DNA of 64,000 nt from assembly GCF_900197875.1 (NCBI RefSeq), contig NZ_FZMO01000525.1, positions 19,185-83,184 on the forward strand. Direction: 5' to 3'. This DNA comes from Frankia canadensis (GTDB taxonomy: Bacteria; Actinomycetota; Actinomycetes; Frankiales; Frankiaceae). Made by a program: the position numbers and the translations under genes. The notes beneath the pieces were generated by a model that worked only from the letters and a program-made list of their open reading frames with translations, was not told where the DNA came from and did no database searches. This document shows positions 16,429 through 25,536 of the stretch, in pieces (position 1 is the first letter of the stretch; each line of letters opens with the position of its first letter).

Positions 16429-16702
16429 CGTGATCGTGCCAGGTATGCAACTTTCTGCAAGTTCTTTGACCAAGCCTATTACCCTTGCTTGGAAGCAGCC
16501 ATCGGTCGGCCGTATGCCCTGTATGTCCATGGCAACAGCGACACGACCGGCGCGATCCGCAGCGTCGAGACCATCACCACCGGGCTGAGATGGAAGCGCC
16601 TTCGGGAGCCGCTGTCGGCCATTGGCGAGGTCGCCCGCCGCTGTACGCGAGGCCTGTTGGGAGCTCGGCGCCACAGTTTCGGCCAGCCTGATGCCCGATT
16701 GA
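16429..16702 (+). pseudogene. Decayed 3' half of the flavodoxin-fold gene, copy 1
   Basis: From 16459 the sequence matches the intact gene at 12507-12738 (FFDQAYYPCLEA, IGRPYALYVHGNSDTTGAIRSVET, ASLMPD, stop at 16702). The first 35 bases of the match differ at only one or two positions. A frameshift near 16640 breaks the frame before the EACWELG segment. The 5' half is absent and is replaced by GTQRDRARYATFCK, a junction also present in the next copy. Confidence 0.8.
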
Positions 16703-16710
16703 CTCGGGCG

Positions 16711-16912
16711 CGTCGGTATGGAACCCAGCGTGACCGCGCGACGTACGCGACCCTCCTTATGTTCTGTGGCTAGATCTACTATCCGCGCCTCGACGTGACT
16801 GTCGGCCGGACCTACGCCCTATACGTGAACTGCAAGAGCGACATGGCGGGAGGTGCAGCTCGGGCGGTAAGTATGCTCGACACGGACCGGCTCCGGCTAC
16901 TCGCAGTAGTGC
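16711..16912 (+). pseudogene. Decayed flavodoxin-fold gene fragment, copy 2 (tandem)
   Basis: GTQRDRATYATLLMFCG, then an in-frame stop, then IYYPRLDVTVGRTYALYVNCKSDM parallels copy 1 residue for residue. The shared non-flavodoxin junction GTQRDRA shows that a truncated unit was duplicated in tandem and the second unit then decayed further. Confidence 0.65.
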
Positions 16913-17028
16913 TCGGGCCGGGACACCGATCGCAGAAATATGTCGTACCAGCGGCGAAACACGACCTCCCCAGGGCCAAGTTCCGCTACATGAAGCGTCC
17001 GGTGGTCTCGGCAACCACCCCAAACACG

Positions 17029-17110
17029 CGAATACCTGTGGCGGCGGGTTCCCGGTGGACGGTCGTTGTGCTGCGTGAGGCTTTCGCTGGCGCGCGGCGC
17101 CTCCCGGGTT
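17029..17110 (+). pseudogene. HxlR-family regulator fragment
   Basis: VAAGSRWTVVVLREAFAGARR matches the first helices of HxlR winged-helix regulators, compare VVGSRWTIVVLREAFNGVRR in the intact HxlR gene of this window. No start or C terminus remains. It lies just before the VOC gene. Confidence 0.6.
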
Positions 17111-17158
17111 CCGACGGCGCCTCACCCGACAGCTCGGCGCCGGGGCGCGACAGGTGCG

Positions 17159-17512
17159 TCAGCGTGCGAGAGGCTTGTAGAAGACCAGGCCGTTGCCCTT
17201 GTTGTCGTAGACGACGGCGCGGCGCTCGTGCGCGTCGTCGTAGGGGCCCTTCACGATGCCGCCGCCGTTCTCCTCGACCGCCTTGGCGGCGCCGTCGACG
17301 TCGTCGGTCCTGATGCCCACGACGACCTGGCCGTGGATGGGGTGGTCGACCGCCGTCGCGAGGGCGAGTGTGATGGAGCCGCCGTCGAGGGCCGCGTAGT
17401 GGGCGCCGTCGCGGAACTTCAGGGTGAAGCCGAGGGTCTCGGTGTAGAACGCGATCGATGCGTCGAGGTCGTCCGTCGACAGGACGACCATGCGTACCTG
17501 CTGGTCGCTCAC
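17159..17512 (-). CDS. VOC-superfamily (glyoxalase-like) protein
   Basis: A 117-residue single-unit VOC protein with two beta-alpha-beta-beta-beta modules: RMVVLSTDDLDASIAFYTETLGF and QVVVGIRTDDVDGAAKAVEENGG, ending VVYDNKGNGLVFYKP. Members bind metals or small electrophiles (glyoxalase, resistance or isomerase roles); the actual substrate cannot be read here. GTG 17512 is set by an exact GGAGGAACCC ribosome site immediately upstream. Tandem 22-bp repeats sit 10 nt before the start. Confidence 0.85.
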   Translation of the reverse strand: MSDQQVRMVVLSTDDLDASIAFYTETLGFTLKFRDGAHYAALDGGSITLALATAVDHPIHGQVVVGIRTDDVDGAAKAVEENGGGIVKGPYDDAHERRAVVYDNKGNGLVFYKPLAR

Positions 17513-17521
17513 GGGTTCCTC

Positions 17522-17565
17522 CCTGTGGCTGGGCCAGTACCGGCCTGTGGCTGGGTCAGTACCGG
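17522..17565. repeat. Two tandem 22-bp repeats upstream of the VOC gene
   Basis: CCTGTGGCTGGGYCAGTACCGG occurs twice head to tail (17522-17543, 17544-17565) with one C/T difference. The position just upstream of the ribosome site suggests regulatory DNA or a slippage duplication in the leader. Confidence 0.7.
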
Positions 17566-17756
17566 ACTCGGACGGGCGGGCACCGCGGCGCGCCGGCACC
17601 TTCCCGCCCGTCGTTCGTACATCAATGACGTACATCACGCCAGTAGCGGCGAAGGCGAGTTCCGGTCCGCGGCCTCCTGGCCATGCATCGGGGTCAGGTG
17701 CACGGTGGTGGTGGCGATACCCGCGTGACCGGAATCCGGAATCGACGGATGGGAGG

Positions 17757-20114
17757 TCAGGGGGTCCGCGGGGCGGGCGCCAGGTGCCATTCGGCAACCA
17801 GCCAGTCCAGATCCTCCTGATCCCTGGCCCGCTGGGTCAGCTCGTCGGTGAAGAGCGCGTCGGTCTTCTGGAGAACGAGCGTGTAAGGGCGGCCCTGCCG
17901 GCGGGTGACATGGCTGACGGGCAGTTCTGCGGCGTCGATCCGGGAATGGACGTGCCGCCTGCGCTGCTCGGCGAGCGGCCAGTCGAGTGTGCGGCGGCTC
18001 GGGTCCGCCAAGAACCCGCGCAACGTCTCGCACAGGTCGCACCCGCAGCCGCCCGCGGCCAGCGTGATCGACCAGTCCGTGGCGGCACGCCGCGGGAGGG
18101 CCAGCCGAGAGCGCAGTCGCGCCGCGCAGTCCGCTGCGAGGTCGCCGAAGCCGGCCTCATGGCTGGTGTCGTCGCCGGTCGGCGCCGCCGCGGCGCGCAG
18201 CGCGGGCATCTCCAGCGCGGTGACCGCGTCCTGCTGCCGCCGGACGTGATCGAGAACCGTGTCCCGGGTGTCCGCCGATCCGGTCGTGGCGGCGGCCGTC
18301 AGCACCGAGGCGAGCGGTGCCCCCAGGGCGTGGAGCCCGCCGTCCCGGCTGCGCGGGGATGTCGACCGGGCTGCTCCGTCGATCGCTTCCCGCAGCCACG
18401 TCCACGCGAGGCCGACGAGCAGCCGCGCGGCCATCTCGCCAACGCCCGGTGCTGCGCGCAGCCCCGCGCACAGCCCGGGAAGCGAGTTCGCCACCCATCG
18501 CCCGCGTTCTGGTCCGCCGACGGTCCAGCGTGGCTGTCCCACACCCGTCCACGTCCTCAGCAGTTGCTCGGTCCACGGGCGGCCGTACCGGCCGGGGAGC
18601 TTCACGAAGGGCGCGGCGTCGCTGGGGGTCAGGTACTCGACGCGGAACGGGCGCAGCAGCATCGACGCGGTCGCGGCGTCCGCCACGGCGTCCGCCGTGC
18701 GCAGGGCCTTGCCGAAGGTCTCGGAGATCCTTGCGCTGTCCTCCGCCGTCCGTAGGCGCAGGGCGCCGTCCCAGAACGGCTCGAGCGTCGCCGCGGCCGC
18801 CTGGGCGTCCGTCGGTGCCATCTCGGCAAGCGCGTCCAGAGCCCAGCCGGGGGAGGTCTCGGCGCGGTTGGCGAAGGACTGCTCGCGAGGCCAGACGACG
18901 ATCGCCGCGCGGTGGTACCAGCGGTCCAGCGTGTTGCCCCAGTTGCCCATGTAGCCCTCGTAGTCCGACGTGTAGGGCTCGAAGTCGTCCGTCCCGGTGG
19001 ACGCGCACACCTCGTCCTCGCCGACGTCCAGGGAGGTCGCCTCCAGCCGGTCGCCGTCTGGGCCGGTCCAGTGCGTGAGCATGACCGTGGACTCGATCAG
19101 CTCCTGGATCTCGAGGTCGGCCGGGTCGTCAGTGTCCTCATCCTCCTCACCGTCGTCCCGGTAGCCCCGGCCTCGGTTCCCGTAGTAGTCGTCCGCCTCG
19201 TACGCGCTGTGCGTGGTCTTGATGTCCGCGAGCGCGAGGACAGCCTCGTATCCAGCGACCTCGGCCGCCGCCCGCACCAGGGAGCCCCGCGCGGCGTCAG
19301 CGCCCTTCAGCCTGCGCCAGCCGAGCGCTCGCGGGGTGTACTCGTGGTCCAGGAGGTACACGAGCCGGTTGGGCGGGCCGGACGGCCCTGCGCCGTAGCG
19401 GCCGAGAACGGGCGTGCTGAAGTGCTCCCGAAGGAATCCGGCCAGTTCCCCGGCCGCTCCCTCGTCACCCTCCGACGGGGCGGTGTCACCGCTGAGCAGC
19501 AGGTTGTAGGTGAGTGCGATCCGGTGCCCCGACCGGACCCTGGCGACCTCGTGCCGGCAGTCGGCGTAGAAGGCGACCAGCGACAGCCCGGCTGTCGAGC
19601 CTCGGTAGGCGTTCTTCTCGTCGAGGTGACGAACGACCAGTTCGCCCCCGGTGTGCTCGGACGGCAGCGCCACCACCAGGGTGCCGATCATCAAGTCGTC
19701 CTTCTCGCTGTCCTGGTGGGCGCGGAAGAACTGGCCCGGCTCGTACACCAGCAGGGAATGAAGGTCGGCGGTGAGCTCGGCGGTGATCGGCAGGCCCAGC
19801 TCGTCCTTCACCGTCGTCAGGATGTCGTTCAGCTCGTCGTCGTCCCAGCTGGCGTGGACGCGCTCCTTCGGGATCTCCCACGTGTCGCGGACGCCCGGGT
19901 CGGTCAGCGTCTCCTCGCCACGGCCAAACCGCGCGGGTTCGCCGAGCCCGAGAAGCTCCTGCGCCCGCGCGGAGGAGACCGGGAACGCGACGGGTCCGAC
20001 GCCGTCGACCGCGAGGCTCAACACGTCGGTGCTCACCGTCAAGGCAACGCTGAACACGTCCGCCACGTCTCCACGAAGCATCCTCGCGAGCCTGTCCCGC
20101 GCCACCGTCGTCAT
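17757..20114 (-). CDS. Large 2-oxoglutarate/Fe(II) oxygenase (prolyl-4-hydroxylase-like)
   Basis: A 785-residue protein. The N-terminal about 210 residues form a 2OG-Fe(II) oxygenase core: SLLVYEPGQFFRAHQDSEK gives the HxD ligands H133 and D135, MIGTLVVALPSEHTGGELVV is the conserved strand pair, and CRHEVARVRSGHRIALTYNLL supplies the distal H188 and the 2-oxoglutarate Arg near R198. An acidic low-complexity stretch (DDGEEDEDTDDPADLE) follows. The remaining about 450 residues are mostly helical and unassigned, with a GCGCDLCETL cysteine cluster near the C terminus. Hydroxylation of a protein side chain is the usual reaction. ATG 20114 is preceded by GAGGGAA; an ATG six codons upstream is possible. 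No partner gene is evident. Confidence 0.8.
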   Translation of the reverse strand: MTTVARDRLARMLRGDVADVFSVALTVSTDVLSLAVDGVGPVAFPVSSARAQELLGLGEPARFGRGEETLTDPGVRDTWEIPKERVHASWDDDELNDILTTVKDELGLPITAELTADLHSLLVYEPGQFFRAHQDSEKDDLMIGTLVVALPSEHTGGELVVRHLDEKNAYRGSTAGLSLVAFYADCRHEVARVRSGHRIALTYNLLLSGDTAPSEGDEGAAGELAGFLREHFSTPVLGRYGAGPSGPPNRLVYLLDHEYTPRALGWRRLKGADAARGSLVRAAAEVAGYEAVLALADIKTTHSAYEADDYYGNRGRGYRDDGEEDEDTDDPADLEIQELIESTVMLTHWTGPDGDRLEATSLDVGEDEVCASTGTDDFEPYTSDYEGYMGNWGNTLDRWYHRAAIVVWPREQSFANRAETSPGWALDALAEMAPTDAQAAAATLEPFWDGALRLRTAEDSARISETFGKALRTADAVADAATASMLLRPFRVEYLTPSDAAPFVKLPGRYGRPWTEQLLRTWTGVGQPRWTVGGPERGRWVANSLPGLCAGLRAAPGVGEMAARLLVGLAWTWLREAIDGAARSTSPRSRDGGLHALGAPLASVLTAAATTGSADTRDTVLDHVRRQQDAVTALEMPALRAAAAPTGDDTSHEAGFGDLAADCAARLRSRLALPRRAATDWSITLAAGGCGCDLCETLRGFLADPSRRTLDWPLAEQRRRHVHSRIDAAELPVSHVTRRQGRPYTLVLQKTDALFTDELTQRARDQEDLDWLVAEWHLAPAPRTP

Positions 20115-20183
20115 CGCCGCATTCCCTCGCATCTGTGCGCGCCGCGCTGTCGGGCATGAAACTAGCCCCTCCCACCCAGGCGA

Positions 20184-20283
20184 CGGCCGCGGCACCCGCG
20201 AGCCTGATGCCGTAGCAGACTGGCGCGCCAGACCTCGTAGGTCGAGCGTCCCGTCCTGGTCGGACGAGCGATCGCGGGGAGTA
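20184..20283 (+). repeat. Flavodoxin 3'-end remnant with conserved downstream flank
   Basis: ASLMP plus a stop (ending 20215) matches the last codons of the intact gene, and the following about 65 bp (GACTGGC, then TAGGTCGAGCGTCCCG, then CGATCGCGG) match its downstream flank at 12739-12803. The repeat unit therefore extends beyond the coding sequence here. Confidence 0.7.
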
Positions 20284-20330
20284 AGGCCAGGCTTGGCTTT
20301 CGCAATAAGGGAGTCCGTTCCGGGGCGGTT

Positions 20331-21515
<1,185 letters not shown>

Positions 21516-21637
21516 CTCGTTCTCCCTCGTCGTCGGTTGCCACCCACCCTGTGTCCGGGTCGCGACGTGCGGAAGCGGAGCGTTCATCGTGGGAGTGCCG
21601 CTCCCTGGCTTGGCCAACCCGGGCGGGGGACCATGGG

Positions 21638-22501
21638 GTGGTGCAACGTGAGCAGCTGGCCGACTTCCTGCGCCGCCGCCGGGAGGCGATCCGCCCCGCC
21701 GAGGTCGGCATCGCCGACGGCCCCCGCCGCCGCACCATCGGCCTTCGCCGGGAGGAGGTGGCGATGCTTGCCGGCATGTCGGTGGACTATGTCGTCCGCC
21801 TGGAGCAGGGCCGCAGCAGCCAGCCCTCGACCCAGCTGCTCGGGGCACTGGCCCGGGCGTTGCGCCTGTCCGAGGACGAGCGCGACCACCTGTTCCACCT
21901 GGCCGGTCACCAGCCCCTGCCTGCTGACGGGGTCGCCCGTCTGGCCCGCGCCGGCCTGATCCGCATGCTCGACCTGCTCGGCGACACCCCGGCCCTGGTG
22001 ATATCCGACCTGGGCGAGGCCCTCGCCCAGAACCGGGCCGCCCTGCTGGTGATGGGCGACCACACCGGCCACCGCGGCGACCGCCGCTACGTCGCCTACC
22101 GCTGGTTCACCGACCCCGCTGCCCGCGCCGTCTGCCCGCCCGAGGATCAGGAGAACCACGCCCGCCAGCTCGTCGCGGACCTGCGGGCGGTCGCCGGACG
22201 CCGCTGCGGCGACCCCACGGTCACCGGGCTCCTCGACCGGCTGCAGGCAGCCAGCGCCCAGTTCCGCCGCCTCTGGGAGGGGCACGAGGTCGCGGTCCGA
22301 CGCGCCGACCGCAAGACCTTCCTGCGCCCGGGCGTAGGAAGCCTGCTGATGGACTGCGAAACCCTGGTCACTCCCGACCAACGCCAGCGTCTGCTGGTGC
22401 TCACCCCCGCGGACGCCGAAACCCGCGAGCGGCTGGACCTGCTGCGCGTCCTCGGCACCCAGGAGTTCCCCGCCGACGCGGCGACAACGCCCCTGCGGTA
22501 A
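21638..22501 (+). CDS. XRE-family regulator with MmyB-like ligand-binding domain
   Basis: A 287-residue regulator. The N-terminal helix-turn-helix covers LADFLRRRREAIRPAEVG to RREEVAMLAGMSVDYVVRLEQGRS (residues about 6-60). The C-terminal part (LDLLGDTPALVISDLGEALAQNRAA to the end) is the MmyB-type domain thought to bind fatty-acid-like ligands. Two adjacent GTG codons (21638, 21641) are possible starts, with GGGGGA at 21625-21629 favouring either. It is divergent from the aldo/keto reductase and likely regulates it. Confidence 0.92.
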   Translation: MVQREQLADFLRRRREAIRPAEVGIADGPRRRTIGLRREEVAMLAGMSVDYVVRLEQGRSSQPSTQLLGALARALRLSEDERDHLFHLAGHQPLPADGVARLARAGLIRMLDLLGDTPALVISDLGEALAQNRAALLVMGDHTGHRGDRRYVAYRWFTDPAARAVCPPEDQENHARQLVADLRAVAGRRCGDPTVTGLLDRLQAASAQFRRLWEGHEVAVRRADRKTFLRPGVGSLLMDCETLVTPDQRQRLLVLTPADAETRERLDLLRVLGTQEFPADAATTPLR

Positions 22502-22539
22502 CAAGCATGAGCGGCGCGATGTCGTCGTCGCCGGCAACC

Positions 22540-22907
22540 CAGGCGTCCCCACCGCTTGATCCCGGTGGACGGCTCGCACCGGCCCATCACCCTCGCGTGG
22601 TGGACATCGTAAGCGGCCAGGTAGGCCAGGGTGCCTTGCCGGTGGTATTCGCTCTCGGCCCCCGCATGGCCCGGCGGGGGCCAGGCGGGAGCGGCAGATG
22701 CAGGCGCATCCGGATCGGCGAGCCAGCGCCGCACGGTAGACGCCGACGGCGCGGGGGTGATGCCGCTGGCTGCCGCGTGGCGGGCCAGCTCAGGGCAGCT
22801 CCAGCGGGCCAGCGGCGCCCGCTCACGGCGGGCATCTCGCACGCCAGGGCTTTGACTCCCGGCAACGCAGGTGAGGCCATCCTGCCCAGCGGCCGCCTTG
22901 CCGGCAC
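22540..22907 (-). pseudogene. IS630-family transposase remnant
   Basis: VKALACEMPAVSG (22818-22856) is joined by a frameshift to APLARWSCPELARHAAASGITPAPSASTVRRWLADPDA, the helix-turn-helix of IS630 transposases. After a deletion, TLAYLAAYDVHHARVMGRCEPSTGI follows, part of the DDE core near the first Asp. The end of the gene and both inverted repeats are missing, so the element is dead. The flanks 22908-23124 hold no assignable gene. Confidence 0.75.
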
Positions 22908-23124
22908 CCCCCAGGAAGCCCTCGACTGCGCCTGCGGCCTCTACCTCGGGGACACCACCGCCTGGCTCAACCCGCCACCCCCCGCCACCCCCGACGAATT
23001 AACGGGTGCGACCACGAGGGGGCGAGTTCGTCGCTGGCGATGACGACGGAGAACGGGGCGCCGCCGACGCGCTGGACGATGTTGACTGTAGGTGCGGCGG
23101 ATGCCGTAGGCCGCAGCGCAATGC
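22908..23124. other. Flank of the IS630 remnant
   Basis: With the 22502-22539 spacer this completes a 623-bp stretch without an intact gene. A minus-strand frame reads VNIVQRVGGAPFSVVIASDELAPSWSHPLIR in two pieces, which looks like part of a protein, but I cannot name the family. Confidence 0.3.
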
Positions 23125-23514
23125 CTAGCTTCGAGGCGTCAGCGACTCGTGATAATGCACCCCGCGCCAGCCGGTGGCGTCGCGGCGGAACACCACGGAC
23201 GCCCGGCCGGCAACCGCCTGGAGCGGCCCGCTGACGAAGTGGGCGCGAAACTGGAACCCGAAGTAGGCGACGACCACGTCGTCGCTCAGGCGTTGGCGGC
23301 GAACGGCGAAGACATTCATGTGCTCGACGTCGTGAAACAACTGCGCGACATTGGCGTAGTATGCGCCGAGGTCGGCTTTGGAAGTGATCGGATCCGCCAG
23401 CTCGGCCGGGCTGTACAGGATGTCCTCATCGGCCCAGATCGAGCTCAACAGCCCCGGGTCGAGCCGAAGGAATCCGTCTCGGTAGCGGATGATGAGCTCA
23501 TCAATCTCGTCCAT
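23125..23514 (-). CDS. SnoaL/NTF2-like domain protein
   Basis: A 129-residue protein of the NTF2-like cone fold: MDEIDELIIRYRDGFLRLDPGLLSSIWADEDILYSPAEL, a central helix with ADLGAYYANV, and closing strands with VVFRRDATGWRGVHYHES. The family includes small polyketide cyclases, isomerases and general stress proteins, so function cannot be fixed. ATG 23514 is the only sensible start. The tetR gene lies upstream on the same strand 129 bp away. Confidence 0.75.
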   Translation of the reverse strand: MDEIDELIIRYRDGFLRLDPGLLSSIWADEDILYSPAELADPITSKADLGAYYANVAQLFHDVEHMNVFAVRRQRLSDDVVVAYFGFQFRAHFVSGPLQAVAGRASVVFRRDATGWRGVHYHESLTPRS

Positions 23515-23643
23515 GCGTCACACGCTAAAATCTCAACCACCCTTCAGGTCAACCGGGCGCGTGCGGCCACGGCGGCCGCGTCGTCGTCGCCGACTTCCCG
23601 GCGTCGGGGTGGGTGCGGGCTGGGGTCCCAGACCCCGGTCCTG

Positions 23644-24345
23644 CTACGCACGGTCGGGTTCGCCCTGGTCTGGCAGGTTCCGGAGATACCCGTCGACGAG
23701 GTTGCGTAGGCCGAGGGAGTAGGTGTCCCGGCTGGTCAGGGTGGCCCAGCGTTCCGCGAGCGCCGCGAGGTGCGGCAGCTCGGTGGCGTCGGCCGCGCGT
23801 AGGAGGGCGTCGCGCCGGGCCGGATGGTCGTTCTCGGCCCGCCGGTGGACACGGCCGGCCCGAATGAGGATCTCGCCGGCGGTGTAGTACCAGATGCTTC
23901 GGTACAGGTCCACGGCCTGCTCCGGAGTGCATCCGCACTCGATGGCTCCGTCGAGCAGCTTCTCCACCATCCACAGCGCCGCCCGGCCCGTCTGGTTGTC
24001 CTGGATGAGCACCTCGACGACCCAGGGCCAGGCGGCGAGCGTCTCTCGGATGACCGTCGCGGCCGTGATGATGCGTTCGCGTGGATCGGCGGGCATGTCC
24101 GGGCGCGGCATCTGCTCGGCATAGTCATCCAGGAGCTGCGAGAGCAGGTCGTCCTTGTCGCGGACGTGGTGGTACAGGGTCGTCGACGCGATGCCGGCCT
24201 CCGCGGCGAGTCGGCGGATGGTCAACGTCTCCCAGCCGTCCCGGTCGATCAGGCGACGGGCCGCGGCCATGATCTCCGTGCGAGAGGTGCGCGGCGGGCG
24301 GCCCATGCGTCCGCGTGCGGGGGCCGACGGTTCTGCCGCTGTCAC
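23644..24345 (-). CDS. TetR-family transcriptional regulator
   Basis: A 233-residue regulator from GTG 24345; an internal ATG at 24306 (MGRPPRTSRTEI) is an alternative start. The helix-turn-helix is WETLTIRRLAAEAGIASTTLYHHVRDKDDLL. The C-terminal ligand domain (IRETLAAWPWVVEVLIQDN to YYTAGEILIRAG) is helical and of the larger TetR_C type. The gene is divergent from the cupin gene. The perfect palindrome GAACATGTTC between them is the probable operator, suggesting control of both directions. Confidence 0.9.
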   Translation of the reverse strand: MTAAEPSAPARGRMGRPPRTSRTEIMAAARRLIDRDGWETLTIRRLAAEAGIASTTLYHHVRDKDDLLSQLLDDYAEQMPRPDMPADPRERIITAATVIRETLAAWPWVVEVLIQDNQTGRAALWMVEKLLDGAIECGCTPEQAVDLYRSIWYYTAGEILIRAGRVHRRAENDHPARRDALLRAADATELPHLAALAERWATLTSRDTYSLGLRNLVDGYLRNLPDQGEPDRA

Positions 24346-24445
24346 GGCTTCATCATGCCCCGCTCCGGCGGGTGGCTCCGGGGAGTGTCCCGGATCACGT
24401 CCTGCGGCCGTCGCTGGACCATGAACGCCGCCTCGGCTACTTTTC

Positions 24446-24455
24446 GAACATGTTC
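24446..24455. promoter_or_regulatory. Palindromic operator candidate GAACATGTTC
   Basis: A 10-bp perfect palindrome set in an AT-richer context (TTTTCGAACATGTTCCTAAA), located between the divergent tetR (start 24345) and cupin (start 24542) genes. Position and symmetry suit a TetR dimer. Confidence 0.5.
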
Positions 24456-24541
24456 CTAAAGTCGCCGGCCCCACAGTCGACGCATCCCTGTCCCCTCTGC
24501 CGTCAGGGCGGGGACGCTCCACATCCACCTGGAGATCAGCG

Positions 24542-24925
24542 ATGGACCTGACTTCTGTCGACCTGTTCACCTCCGTGCTGCGCCTGCGTCCCGGCGGGGC
24601 GGTCACCGTCGAGGAGCGGCGGATGGATGCCGATGACGAGGGCTGGACGGTTGCCCTCACGCATGCGGAGACCGACCACGACGTCCACGGGGACCACTGG
24701 GAGGTGCATCCCGCAAGCGCGGAGGCCGTCTGTGTCCTGTCCGGGCAGGCCCGCCTCCACCTGCGACCCGACGAGGCGCACGAGGAGCCGGCCGTGGTCA
24801 CCCTGGTCGCCGGGACCGGATTCGTCGTTCCGCGCGGTCGTTGGCACCGCTTCGAGCTGGACGCCCCGAGCGACCTGGTGAGCATCGCGCTGCGCTCCGG
24901 CTCCCGGCTGGAGAAGCGAGCATGA
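24542..24925 (+). CDS. Cupin-domain protein
   Basis: A 127-residue single-domain cupin. Motif 1 is HGDHWEVHPASAEAVCVLSGQARLHL with metal-type His residues; motif 2 is GTGFVVPRGRWHRFEL. Such small cupins are dioxygenases, isomerases or sensors. ATG 24542 follows GGAGATCAGC. Its stop overlaps the ATG of the next short reading frame, so it once began a coupled operon. Probably controlled by the divergent TetR. Confidence 0.82.
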   Translation: MDLTSVDLFTSVLRLRPGGAVTVEERRMDADDEGWTVALTHAETDHDVHGDHWEVHPASAEAVCVLSGQARLHLRPDEAHEEPAVVTLVAGTGFVVPRGRWHRFELDAPSDLVSIALRSGSRLEKRA

Positions 24926-25119
24926 CGAGCTCCGAGACGGCGGCCCCCACCGTGCCCGCGGACCTCGCCGGGGTGCTCGGTCTCGCCGCCGTCCTTGCGT
25001 TGGTCGCACTACCGGCAGCTCGGCCCTCCGGGCGCGCGATACCGGTGGCGAGCCGACGGTTGCCCATGGCCGGCGATTCGACTCGAGACGGCACGTTGCC
25101 AGTAGTGAGAACACCGTGA
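24922..25119 (+). pseudogene. 5' remnant of a membrane protein gene, coupled to the cupin
   Basis: Starting at an ATG that overlaps the cupin stop (ATGA), 65 codons encode MTSSETAAPTVPADLAGVLG then a hydrophobic stretch LAAVLALVALPAA, compatible with the first helix of a transporter. Homology-like quality ends there. At about 25116 the sequence switches to flavodoxin-tail repeats, so the gene appears truncated at a recombination junction. It might still be translated. Confidence 0.45.
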
Positions 25120-25390
25120 TGTCGGTTGTCGGTGAGGCGGACGCCGCCGCCCGCGAGGCCTGCTGCGAGCTGGGCGCCACCCCGTGCCTGAGGCCGCCGT
25201 CGGCCGCCCCTGTGCCTCTACGTCCACGGCGGCAGCGACACGACCGGCGCGATCCGCGGGGTCGAGGCCATCACGACCGCCCTGAAGTGGAAGCGCCTGC
25301 GTGAAGCCACTGTCGATCGTCGGCGCGGTGGACGCCGAGGCATGCTGGGAGCTCGGGGCGACGGTCGCTGCCAGCCTGATGCCCGTGTGA
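25116..25390 (+). pseudogene. Two joined remnants of the flavodoxin-fold gene
   Basis: First, DAAAREACCELGAT (about 25138-25180) copies the C-terminal codons of the intact gene. Immediately after, GRPCLYVHGGSDTTGAIRGVEAITTALKWKRLRE to DAEACWELGATVAASLMPV, with a frameshift, copies its central-to-terminal part and ends in a stop near 25388. Two independent partial copies are thus fused head to tail. The remaining 25391-25536 up to the methyltransferase holds nothing I can assign. Confidence 0.75.
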
Positions 25391-25536
25391 TCTGAACGGG
25401 CCAGGACTCAGGGCTCCGAGCCGCGGCGCCCAGGTCTACCGGCCAGCCACCCGGGCCCCGTCAGAGCACGGCGGATCTGGCGGACCGTCGGCCCGATCTT
25501 GTGGTCGTGCCTCCACGGGGCCGATAGATTGCGAGC

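Noticed and set aside
22502..23124. Complete IS630 element
   Set aside because: Only frameshifted transposase pieces remain; no terminal inverted repeats or target duplication could be found.
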